Source: JARRPM01 sp963765545 (GTDB lineage Bacteria > Pseudomonadota > Gammaproteobacteria > Pseudomonadales > Halieaceae). From it: DNA of 64,000 nt. Position numbers and translations under genes: made by a program. Below, piece after piece: positions 35,329 to 43,158 of the stretch. The notes under the pieces are model-generated. The model made no database searches. It was not told the DNA's origin and was given only the letters and a program-made list of their open reading frames with translations. The stretch is from positions 2,232,001 to 2,296,000 of the forward strand of contig CAVXWW010000004.1 of assembly GCA_963765545.1 (NCBI GenBank), in the 5' to 3' direction. Numbering within the stretch: the stretch's first letter is position 1; each line of letters opens with the position of its first letter.

Positions 35329-37101
35329 TCATACCCCCTGGGCCTGCAGCCACAGTTCGAGCAGCCCCACCTGCCACAGTTTTGAACCCCGCAAGGGTGT
35401 AATGTGCTCATGGGGCGCGTCGAGGAGTGTTTGCACGTAATCGTAGCTGTACAGTCCTCGCTGCCGCGCCGTATCACTGAGCAGTGCATCCCTCACGTAG
35501 TCCAGCAGTGAACCCTCCAGGTATTTGAGTGCGGGCACGGGGAAGTAGCCTTTTGGGCGGTCTATAACCGCGGCTGGGATTACCGAGCGCGCCGCTTCCT
35601 TCAATACTTTCTTGCCGCCGTCACCCAGCTTGTGCCGAGAGGGTATGCGCGCGGCGTACTCTACCAACTGGTGATCCAGGAACGGCACCCGGGCTTCCAG
35701 GCCCCAGGCCATGGTCATGTTGTCGACTCGTTTCACAGGATCGTCGACCAGCATTGTAGTGATATCAATACGCAGGGCCTTGTCGACGGGATCATCCGCA
35801 CCGGCCGTGGCGAAACGGCTCCGCACGAAGTCACTCGCGTGATCGCCCTGCGCGTAGGACTCGCTCACGAGGCGGCAGTAGTCGGCATAATCGCGATCGA
35901 AAAAAGCCGTGCGGTAGTCTTCGAAAGGCGATTCACTGCCCACCATGGGCGGGTACCAGTGATAGCCGCCGAACACCTCGTCGGCCCCCTGGCCGCTCTG
36001 CACGGCCCGGCATTCCTTCGCGACTTCCCGTGACAGCAGATAAAAACCAATGCAATCGTGGCTTACCATCGGTTCGGACATCGCTGCGATGGCAGCCGGA
36101 AGCTCCCGCAGCAGCTCATCGGCGGGGACATGAATTTGTCGGTGCCGGGTATCAAATTCTGCTGCAACGATGTCGGAATACTCGAACTCGTTGCCCTTTT
36201 CATCGTTCACGGCTTCAAATCCAACCGAGAACGTGTGCAGGCCATCCGTGCCCGCTTCTGCCATCAGCCCGACCAACAGGCTTGAATCAACCCCTCCCGA
36301 TAACAGTACACCGACGTTGACGGCCGCCAGCTGACGCTTGCGCACCGCCAGCCGCAATTCCTCGAGCAGACCGTCGCGCCAGTCCTCAAAACTACGCGCT
36401 TCTTCCTCCCGGTTGCGGTCAAAAGACAGCTGCCAGTAACGATGCTCCTGCACCCGGCCGTCTGCCTCGATCATCATGGTGGTGGCGGGGGCCATTTTAC
36501 GCACGCCGCTGATGATGGTTTCGCCGGGGGGTACCACCGCATGGAAACTCATATAAAAATTGAGTGCCCGCGGATCGATCGTAGTGTCGATGTCGCCGCC
36601 GGCGAGCAGTGCCGGCAGGCTGGAGGCGAAGCGCAGCCGGTGCTGATCGCGGCTGAAGTACAGCGGCTTGATGCCCAGGCGGTCCCTGGCCAGAAAGGTG
36701 CGACCGCTGTCGCGTTCCCAAATGGCAAACGCAAACATGCCCTCGAGGCGGCCAACGAAATCCTCGCCCCAGGCGTGGTACGCCTTTAATACAACCTCGG
36801 TATCACCCTCCGAATAAAATACATAGCCTGCCTGCTGCAGCTCGCTGCGCAGCGAGGGGTAGTTGTAAATCGCGCCATTGAAGACAATACCCAGGCCCAG
36901 CTGAGAATCGATCATCGGTTGCTGGGAAGCGCTCCCGAGGTCCATGATGCGCAGGCGGCGGTGACCGAAGCCTCGGTTGCCCTGCACAAACATGCCTTGA
37001 TCATCGGGGCCACGCGCCTGCATTCTGTCGTTGATCGCCTGCAGGCGATCCGGGTCAATTGGCTGATTATCAAAGCGAATTTCACCGCAGATACCACACA
37101 C
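35329..37101 (-). CDS. asnO: N-acetylglutaminylglutamine amidotransferase (AsnB-like)
   Basis: 590 residues, GTG start so that Cys2 becomes the glutaminase nucleophile (MCGICGEIRF). The N-terminal class II glutamine amidotransferase is followed by an asparagine-synthetase ATP-pyrophosphatase domain with LLSGGVDSSLLVGLM. In the NAGGN pathway it converts the terminal carboxylate of N-acetylglutaminylglutamine to the amide, yielding a compatible solute for salt stress. First gene of the overlapping operon asnO-ngg-M42-M42. The 240-base AT-rich region upstream is shared with a divergent MarR regulator. Confidence 0.9.
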   Translation of the reverse strand: MCGICGEIRFDNQPIDPDRLQAINDRMQARGPDDQGMFVQGNRGFGHRRLRIMDLGSASQQPMIDSQLGLGIVFNGAIYNYPSLRSELQQAGYVFYSEGDTEVVLKAYHAWGEDFVGRLEGMFAFAIWERDSGRTFLARDRLGIKPLYFSRDQHRLRFASSLPALLAGGDIDTTIDPRALNFYMSFHAVVPPGETIISGVRKMAPATTMMIEADGRVQEHRYWQLSFDRNREEEARSFEDWRDGLLEELRLAVRKRQLAAVNVGVLLSGGVDSSLLVGLMAEAGTDGLHTFSVGFEAVNDEKGNEFEYSDIVAAEFDTRHRQIHVPADELLRELPAAIAAMSEPMVSHDCIGFYLLSREVAKECRAVQSGQGADEVFGGYHWYPPMVGSESPFEDYRTAFFDRDYADYCRLVSESYAQGDHASDFVRSRFATAGADDPVDKALRIDITTMLVDDPVKRVDNMTMAWGLEARVPFLDHQLVEYAARIPSRHKLGDGGKKVLKEAARSVIPAAVIDRPKGYFPVPALKYLEGSLLDYVRDALLSDTARQRGLYSYDYVQTLLDAPHEHITPLRGSKLWQVGLLELWLQAQGV

Positions 37102-37343
37102 GGGTTAGCGTCCTCCCTTAAAATGGACAAATAATACGTTGAGCTGTATATATTATTACAATTGAGATAAAAAATCACGTGACGGTATTTTTGCAAAAAA
37201 AATGCTTATTATCACTTGCTCACCCTGTTCTTATCTGGATGATATGCTTAGAGGGCATAGTATATCCGGGCTCCACATGTGCCGGGCTTCTTGTGTCAAC
37301 GAAAATCCGGGAAATCCCGGCGGCAGGGGCGGGGTAGCCAGTT
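37102..37343. promoter_or_regulatory. AT-rich divergent promoter region asnO / MarR
   Basis: 242 bases clearly richer in A+T than the flanking genes. An imperfect inverted repeat TGTATATATTATTACA at 37145-37160 is a candidate site for the MarR-family protein encoded next door. An A-run lies at 37195-37202. Direct evidence is symmetry and base composition only. Confidence 0.45.
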
Positions 37344-37817
37344 ATGAACGAACTTGAAGACCATGTGCTGATGGCGTTGCGGCGTATCATCCGCGCCACT
37401 GACCTGCACTCCCGGGCCCTGGGCAAGGACACTGGGCTCACTACTCCCCAGCTGGTTGTCATCCGCGCCATCAAGGAGATGAAGACGCCCACGGTGTCGG
37501 CAATAGCGCGGGCGGTGAGCCTAAGCCAGGCTACGGTCACTACAATTTTAAACCGCCTGGAAAAAAAAGGCCTGCTGCACAGGCAACGCAGTCGGGAGGA
37601 TCGACGGGCGGTGATCGTCCAGTTAACGGCAGCGGGTAAAGCTCTGTGGAAAAATGCCCCCGAACCTTTGCAATACAGTTTCACCCATCGCTTCAAGAAG
37701 CTTCCGAGCTGGGAGCAGCACAGTATCGTTGCGGCGCTGGAGCGGGTTGCAGCCATGATGGATGCGGAGGAACTGGACGCGGCGCCCATGCTGGCCCTGG
37801 GCGAAGATGTGCTTTGA
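37344..37817 (+). CDS. MarR-family transcriptional regulator
   Basis: 157 residues. The winged helix is evident: LTTPQLVVIRAIKEMKTPTVSAIARAVSLSQATVTTILNRLEKKGLLHRQRSREDRRAVIVQLT, including the D-x-R-x-x wing. Flanking helices form the usual dimer interface. Being divergent from asnO across a shared AT-rich region, it probably controls the osmolyte operon; an osmotic or ligand signal is not evident. Convergent with the FadL-type gene. Confidence 0.88.
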   Translation: MNELEDHVLMALRRIIRATDLHSRALGKDTGLTTPQLVVIRAIKEMKTPTVSAIARAVSLSQATVTTILNRLEKKGLLHRQRSREDRRAVIVQLTAAGKALWKNAPEPLQYSFTHRFKKLPSWEQHSIVAALERVAAMMDAEELDAAPMLALGEDVL

Positions 37818-38024
37818 TCCAGCGAAGAGACAGCTTAAGCGGCTGGTCCCAGTCATTTCTGTGCTGATTAAGTAGCCGGCCCCCGCTGGTTAGTGAACGT
37901 TTAGCGCGTCTTTGTGTACCAGCTTTACTGGGGACAGTGTTTGCGCTTCAGGTACTGGTGGTGAATCAGGGCCCCGCGCAGGCCGTTTTCAACACCACCG
38001 ACCTGCGCGATTCTATATCGCGCC

Positions 38025-39266
38025 CTACATATGATATGCAAGCTCGATCATCACTGCCCAGGGGTCGTCATTCTTGCCGACCACGCGCAGATCGCGCGCG
38101 CTTGTCTTGTCAACGGAGGCATCACCCACATTAAACAGGTTGGCATTAAGGTCAACCGTGTTGCCACTGGTGAGATCGTAGGACACGCCTGCACCCACGC
38201 CCCAAACCCGGTCCATCCTGATGGAAAACGTACGATCATCATCGTCGACCGCCTGTGACAGGTACATGGCGCCAATTTTATAAGTGAGCCGGGGGTCGCT
38301 TGCGGGAAACCCCGCACCGACTGTCAGGGCATAGAGGTCATTGTAAATATCGGGGGTGTTGATGTTGACATTATTGCCATTGAGCTTGATGTCACTGACT
38401 GAAAAATCGGAGAATTTCATCCACAAACCGTCTACGGTAAAGTACTTACCCGAATCGAATTCGTGGTAAACACCGGCAAGTACACGCTGTGGCAGGGTAT
38501 TGGTTATCTCCGTATTGATGTTTTTCAAGCCCAGTTCTGTGGCGACCTCGTCAAATACCGGATCCAGGTTGCGCAGGCGCACATTGCCGTCGAGATCGGC
38601 GTCGGAATCACTGGTCCAGCTGATACCGGCACGGGTCTGGGGCGTGAACTCGTAGAGCACTGACAAGGTCACGTTGATTCCCAGGCCATCAAGATCCGAG
38701 GTGATCTTGCCGTCGCCCTCCTGGAAAGGCTGGGGAATCTTTACCTCGCTACTCTCGGAGGTATAGTTAAAACCAATCGCGCCGCCCAGCGAGAGCTTCT
38801 CACTCACCCGATAGGATACCGCGGGTGTGAGAGCGACATACACCAGGGAGAAATCGACTGTCTCATACCGTCCGGACCAACTGCTGCCATAGTTCGAACC
38901 AAAGCCACTTGGCACGGTTAAGGACAGGCCCGCATGCCACTTGTCGTTCAACTCGCGCACATAGTAAATCGAGGGGATGATCATCGGGTCTGAGCCCTTG
39001 TCAGGATTGCCCCCGGGCACCGTAGTCTGGTTGGAATCAACCTCAAAATCCGCGAAGCCCTGCGCAAACATGGTCTGCACTGTCATTCGGGTACCCTTCA
39101 GCCTGGACATACCCGCCGGTGCGGTAAAGGCACTCTCAGCGTTGTCCGCCTCGGCAACAAGCCCGGTCAGCGCCGGCGAGCCCGCAAAAACGCAGGGTGA
39201 AGCTACCATGGCAAGGCTAGCGGCAACCGCCAGCAGTGATTGCTTATCCCGATAGTGTTTTTTCAT
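38025..39266 (-). CDS. OmpP1/FadL-family outer membrane transporter
   Basis: 413 residues: signal peptide (LLAVAASLAMVASPCVFA), then the FadL-like N-terminal hatch with GLVAEADNAESAFTAPAGMSRLKGTRM, which corresponds to the NPA-type start of the family, and alternating beta strands to the end (MIELAYHM). FadL proteins let long-chain fatty acids and other hydrophobic compounds cross the outer membrane. The ATG directly abuts the stop of the upstream DUF2860 gene, so the two are one transcript. Confidence 0.86.
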   Translation of the reverse strand: MKKHYRDKQSLLAVAASLAMVASPCVFAGSPALTGLVAEADNAESAFTAPAGMSRLKGTRMTVQTMFAQGFADFEVDSNQTTVPGGNPDKGSDPMIIPSIYYVRELNDKWHAGLSLTVPSGFGSNYGSSWSGRYETVDFSLVYVALTPAVSYRVSEKLSLGGAIGFNYTSESSEVKIPQPFQEGDGKITSDLDGLGINVTLSVLYEFTPQTRAGISWTSDSDADLDGNVRLRNLDPVFDEVATELGLKNINTEITNTLPQRVLAGVYHEFDSGKYFTVDGLWMKFSDFSVSDIKLNGNNVNINTPDIYNDLYALTVGAGFPASDPRLTYKIGAMYLSQAVDDDDRTFSIRMDRVWGVGAGVSYDLTSGNTVDLNANLFNVGDASVDKTSARDLRVVGKNDDPWAVMIELAYHM

Positions 39267-40298
39267 CTAGTCGAACCTGTAGAGCATGCCAAAGGAAACA
39301 AGGCCAAAAGTGGAGTCGTAAAAATCAATATTGCTGTCGTTATCCTGATAGCCCACGGTCGCGTTAGCTGTCCAGTGCTCCAGGCCAAAAGGCCGGGTAT
39401 AAAAAGCGGTGAACACACCACCTATCCTGTCTACACTCCCCTGCTTGTTATAGATGGGGTTGCGCGAGTTCGACTCAAGGTTCTCGTAAAAGACCTGGCT
39501 GACGAAGAGCCAACGATTTTTTTCATAGAGATATTTCAGCGCATAGGCCATCCCGTCTTCCGCCATGGCACTGCCGTCCAGGTCCCTGTCCACCCATCCG
39601 ATGGTCGGCTTCAGGCGATGCTGTTCGTTGATTTTCCATTCATAAAGCAGATCCACATGGTAGACCTGGCCCTCACGTTTGAGGGAATTCTGCTCCGCCT
39701 TACTCAGCCCCAGGTCTTCACCGCTGCGCTCATCGTCGATCTCTATTTCTGTTGATGACCACTTCAACTCAAACCCTGTGCCGAATATGCGATCGAATGC
39801 CATATGCAGGCCACTAGCCGTTCGCTCGGTATCCCCGCGTTTCGCATCGACAATATAGGGGTCCTTCCAAACATCCAGGGGCAGGATGGAGCGCGACAAG
39901 GAAACATCAAGTACAGTGATGCCGGGAATTTCCTGGCGAACTCCCAGGTGGTTTCGCAGACTCGTTTGCAGGTCAAAGCTCGTGTAATCAGCGACCAGGT
40001 TGCCAAGGTAAAACTGGGTGCGATTTTCACCCAGGGTATAGGCCAGTTCGAACTGGACACCAGGCAGGAAAAACTCTTCGCTGTCCGGACTTTCGTCCAG
40101 GCTGCTGATCTTTTCCTGGCCAAGGTCGATATAGGCAATACCGTCTATCATGTTGCTTTCGGAGGTACCGGCCCCGGCTGCCAGGTTGACCTGACCCCGC
40201 CAACCGGATTTTTCTGGTATCTGGGGTACTGCCTGTACCGCTGTGGCTGTCAGCGCAGCGCACAGTACTGCCACTTTCGATAATGCTCGCTTGCTCAT
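39267..40298 (-). CDS. DUF2860-type outer membrane beta-barrel
   Basis: 343 residues with a signal peptide (VAVLCAALTATAVQAVP) and long stretches of alternating hydrophobic and polar residues typical of barrels, closing with LVSFGMLYRFD. Features such as GWRGQVNLAAGAGTSESNM near the start fit DUF2860. These barrels have no proven role; location next to a FadL-type protein suggests a shared uptake function. A truncated dioxygenase remnant sits in its upstream region. Confidence 0.75.
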   Translation of the reverse strand: MSKRALSKVAVLCAALTATAVQAVPQIPEKSGWRGQVNLAAGAGTSESNMIDGIAYIDLGQEKISSLDESPDSEEFFLPGVQFELAYTLGENRTQFYLGNLVADYTSFDLQTSLRNHLGVRQEIPGITVLDVSLSRSILPLDVWKDPYIVDAKRGDTERTASGLHMAFDRIFGTGFELKWSSTEIEIDDERSGEDLGLSKAEQNSLKREGQVYHVDLLYEWKINEQHRLKPTIGWVDRDLDGSAMAEDGMAYALKYLYEKNRWLFVSQVFYENLESNSRNPIYNKQGSVDRIGGVFTAFYTRPFGLEHWTANATVGYQDNDSNIDFYDSTFGLVSFGMLYRFD

Positions 40299-40332
40299 TG
40301 TCTATCCTGTTAGCGGTAAAACAGTGGAAGGG

Positions 40333-40520
40333 TCAGCTATTATGCCGTGTAAAGCGCTCAGGATCATCATCGGTCATTTGCTGCTGCGAAAACGCGAGAA
40401 CATGGTGTTGGAGCCACGCTGCTCTTACTGCACGGACGGTAGCCTCATCCAGTTCACCAGCCAGTCCAGTCCGGTAACCATAGCGCCACAGGCCTGACCC
40501 GTGGGTTTGACTTCAATCAT
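40333..40520 (-). pseudogene. TauD/TfdA dioxygenase remnant (N-terminal part, frameshifted)
   Basis: Minus strand from ATG 40520 reads MIEVKPTGQACGAMVTGLD, then needs one inserted base to continue as LAGELDEATVRAVRAAWLQ followed by HHVLAFSQQQMTDDDPERFTRH, ending at the stop at 40333-40335. This is the first third of a TauD/TfdA dioxygenase; the iron-binding motifs are gone. A single-base deletion near 40466 (GGACTGGACTGG) explains the frame change. It is a clear dead gene in what looks like an empty 280-base gap. It differs from the intact dioxygenase at 18063, so it is not a recent partial copy of it. Confidence 0.75.
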
Positions 40521-40578
40521 TTGCCTGCACCACCCGGCGCAGCGTTATCAACTTTGCAGGCCATACAACAGTATCCTT

Positions 40579-41772
40579 TCAATGCAACAATGTAAGAAAA
40601 AATTCGATCACCACCGCATTGCTCAAATCGATAAAGAGGGCTCCGATTAATGGCACGATGATAAACGCCTTGGTTGAGGCACCACTCTTCTGCGTAACGG
40701 CCGTCATATTAGCCATAGCGGTTGGCGTTGCACCAAGCGCCAAGCCAACATAACCTGATGAAATCACCGCCGCATCATAATCAGAGCCCATCACCCTGAA
40801 CACCACAAAATACGCAAATAACAGCACTGCCAGTAGCTGCACCAACATGGTCAGCAGCAGAGGGCCTGCAAGGGCACTGAGACTCCATAACTGTAAACTC
40901 ATCAGCGACTGCGCCAGAAAAAGGCCAAGACAAAAGTCCGAGACCAATGCCACCGTGGGGCGCAGTTCATTCGTCTCGACATTGGGCAGTATGCGCGGCA
41001 CGGTATTGGTCAGGATAATGCCCGCAAAGAGGCAATACACAAAGTCGGGCATAAACATATTGAACTCTTCAGCAATCTCCTTCAGATAGAGCCCGACACC
41101 GACCGCCACAAATATCCAGAATATTGTCTGTAGCAGTCTGTCCACGTCGATCAGATCATGTCTGTCAAAGCGCCGGCCAACAGCCAGTGGCTGGTCATCC
41201 GCAGATGACAGCCCATGCCTGCCAATGATGTAGTGCGCCAGGGGTCCACCCAGCAACCCACCCAGAACCAGACCAAAGGTAGAGCAGGCGATGGCGATCT
41301 CTGCGGCATGCTCAATGCCAAAACGCTGCACAAAAACCGGGGACCAGGCAATACTGGTGCCATGACCACCGCTAAGACTGATGGAACCCCCCAGCAAACC
41401 AACATGGGGGTCCATGCCCGTCATCGTAGCGACCGCAATACCATTGAGGTTCTGTATGACCAGGTATGCTGCAGCCATTACAAATAGCAGGATGAGAGCA
41501 GGGCCACCCTTTACCAACATTTCAATCTTGGCACCCAACCCAATCGTGGTAAAAAAGATAATCAACATGAAATCACGACCCGCCAGGTCGAAATCCAGTT
41601 CCACGTCTGTGCTCCAGTACACCAGACTGATAAAAATGGAAGCGAGAATGCCGCCGGTCACGGGTTCGGGAATATTGTAATCGCGCAAAAATGGGATGCG
41701 CTGATTGAGATCCTTACCCAGAAACAGCACCATGATGGCCAGGATGATTGTTTCGCGTATATTAAATTCCAT
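40579..41772 (-). CDS. gltS: sodium/glutamate symporter
   Basis: 397 residues from ATG 41772 (a TTG at 41790 would add six). Ten or more hydrophobic helices. GltS signatures: LNQRIPFLRDYNIPEPVTGGI at the N-terminus, GLLGGSISLSGGHGTSIAW and its later counterpart SSGYVGLALGATPTAMANM, which form the two re-entrant loops. It imports glutamate with sodium. Monocistronic. A glutamate importer close to the glutamine-derived osmolyte operon is suggestive but not proven to be linked. Confidence 0.9.
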   Translation of the reverse strand: MEFNIRETIILAIMVLFLGKDLNQRIPFLRDYNIPEPVTGGILASIFISLVYWSTDVELDFDLAGRDFMLIIFFTTIGLGAKIEMLVKGGPALILLFVMAAAYLVIQNLNGIAVATMTGMDPHVGLLGGSISLSGGHGTSIAWSPVFVQRFGIEHAAEIAIACSTFGLVLGGLLGGPLAHYIIGRHGLSSADDQPLAVGRRFDRHDLIDVDRLLQTIFWIFVAVGVGLYLKEIAEEFNMFMPDFVYCLFAGIILTNTVPRILPNVETNELRPTVALVSDFCLGLFLAQSLMSLQLWSLSALAGPLLLTMLVQLLAVLLFAYFVVFRVMGSDYDAAVISSGYVGLALGATPTAMANMTAVTQKSGASTKAFIIVPLIGALFIDLSNAVVIEFFLTLLH

Positions 41773-41933
41773 TATTAGCTCGTGTCCCAACAGTCAGCTA
41801 ACCATAGCAAAACTGCATTCCCTGTCCAATGCGCTCCCCGGCCGGGCTGCTTGCTGCAGATTAACAAGGACGTTCAACCAGCTGGCCCCGGTCGGCAACG
41901 GGCTCGCCATAGGGCAGCAACTGCCATGACAGA

Positions 41934-42461
41934 AGTATAAGACGGATAAAAGGGCTATCGGCGAAAAATTTCTTTCAGTATCCCGATGCGTTAAATGCAT
42001 TGAACCAGGCGATGGCCATCCAGTATGCTCAAATCACGCTTGCATTGGTCCACTTGCAAATCCTTTGTGGTCGTTTCCAGGCTGTAGCCCACAGAATTCC
42101 ATGCCGACCAAATGTTCAGTGGCGTCCGGGCTGATTGAACGGCGATAACGCGGGTTCTGTTACCACGCGCCTGCTACCACGCGCCTGCTACCACGCGCCT
42201 GCTACCACGCGCCTGCGCCCAGGTCATACCCGATACAGCGGGGCAGGCTCTGGCGGCATGACACTCGGCAAGTGATTGTACTTCCGCATTCGAGATTGAC
42301 CTGGCGCCTCTGCCACGCCTGGCTGGCGTGACCAGTCCGCGATAGCGATGGTTCGGCGGATGGCCGCCCCGAGCCAGGAAGCCATGATATCGCGTTAGAT
42401 TGACTCTCGGCTTTGGTCGGACCGCGCTCGGGCCAGAGCGGCCAGCCGCGCAATGAAGCTG
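41934..42461 (-). mobile_element. IS91-like transposase remnant, copy A (left flank of selenocysteine island)
   Basis: Minus-strand frames carry pieces of the C-terminal half of an IS91-type (Y2) transposase: FIARLAAL, then in another frame PKPRVNLTRYHG, HRYRGLVTPARRGRG and GMTWAQA. Several frameshifts and deletions are present. Beyond the coding part (41934-42160) the DNA matches copy B at 49053-49290 (shared AAGTATAAGA, GAAAAATTTCTTT, TTTGTGGTCGTTTCCAGGC, GTAGCCCACAG), so this is the element's 3' end. Same orientation as copy B. Confidence 0.7.
42160..42215. repeat. four tandem copies of a 14-bp unit
   Basis: Unit CTACCACGCGCCTG repeated four times (first copy begins TT instead of CT) at 42160, 42174, 42188 and 42202. 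It sits exactly at the internal deletion of IS91-like copy A, right after the MTWAQ codons, and has no counterpart in copy B. Confidence 0.9.
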
Positions 42462-42630
42462 AAGCCTGCAGTCTTTCAAGCGGCCACAACTGGCGGGCGA
42501 TCTATCACGACCCGGGCAGTTTACGATCGACCACCCTGCCCGTTCATTACGTGCTACCGGACCGGCTGATCAGCTGTCTCACGCGCGAACAAGCTAATCC
42601 ATGGGTCAGGAAAATTACGCTATCGCTGCG

Positions 42631-43158
42631 TTAATCGGCGGGCTGCACAACAATCATCGCCTTCACAGCCTCAAACGCGCGCTCGGCGATATCACCCATC
42701 TCGGCGTCTGTCCTGTCCTGAATCGGGTGCTCGACAAATACCTTATTGGCAGCAAAGCCCAATGACTTGGCCTGCGCCAGATCAGCCTGACGAAATTCTT
42801 CAGTTAGAATATAGCCACCGGGAATACCGCGACCTTCAAGATCCATAATGTCATGCAAACTGCACGACGTGCAGGAACCTCAGTCAGCCAGGGCTTCAAC
42901 TACAGCGTCACACTCCATGGCAATCTGCTGTTTAACTTCCAGCGGCGCAACCCGTGTCATTGTGGGTTTGGCATAGCGCTTAACGCTGACGCCTTCGGCA
43001 GTAAACAATTGCTCGAGTCGATCAAGCAACACGTCGCCGCGCGGCTTGTTGATATCGAGCAGGCCTACCGTTTTTCCTTCCAGCGAAGCCAGCCGCGGCA
43101 GCAATGCCTTACTGGCTGCGCTTAGCTCAGCTGTTGGGTCCAGAAATACTTCTGTCAT
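42631..43158 (-). CDS. UGSC-family selenoprotein (in-frame TGA read as Sec93)
   Basis: Conceptual product about 175 residues from ATG 43158 (AGGAGA eight bases upstream) to the stop at 42631, reading the TGA at 42882-42880 as selenocysteine. The surrounding text is VEALAD-U-GSC-TSCSLHDIMDLEGRG: the U-G-S-C motif gives the family its name. Upstream: GKTVGLLDINKPRGDVLLDRLE, downstream: GGYILTEEFRQADLAQAKSLGF, both typical. selA, selB and tRNA-Sec are encoded in the next 5 kb, so readthrough is well supported. Annotation pipelines would split it into two short genes. The family's reaction is unknown; a redox role at the U/C pair is likely. Confidence 0.88.
42860..42874 (-). promoter_or_regulatory. 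candidate bacterial SECIS hairpin
   Basis: On the mRNA strand CTGCAC-GTC-GTGCAG can form a six-base-pair stem with a GTC loop starting five bases after the Sec TGA. Bacterial SECIS elements are stem-loops shortly downstream of the UGA with a G/U-containing loop. The distance is shorter than in E. coli fdhF, so this may be only the apical part of a larger fold. Confidence 0.4.

Larger units (their letters stand above)
41773..42630. other. gene-free stretch containing decayed IS91-like copy A
   Basis: 858 bases. 41773-41933 shows nothing recognisable apart from the gltS promoter zone. 41934-42461 is the IS91-like remnant (separate entry) with a 14-bp tandem repeat inside. 42462-42630 has no recognisable coding content and ends at the stop of the selenoprotein gene. 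Confidence 0.6.

Noticed and set aside
42880..42882. TGA between two selenoprotein halves as a sequencing error or frameshift
   Set aside because: No frame change is needed; the codon sits exactly in the UGSC motif and selA, selB and tRNA-Sec are adjacent.
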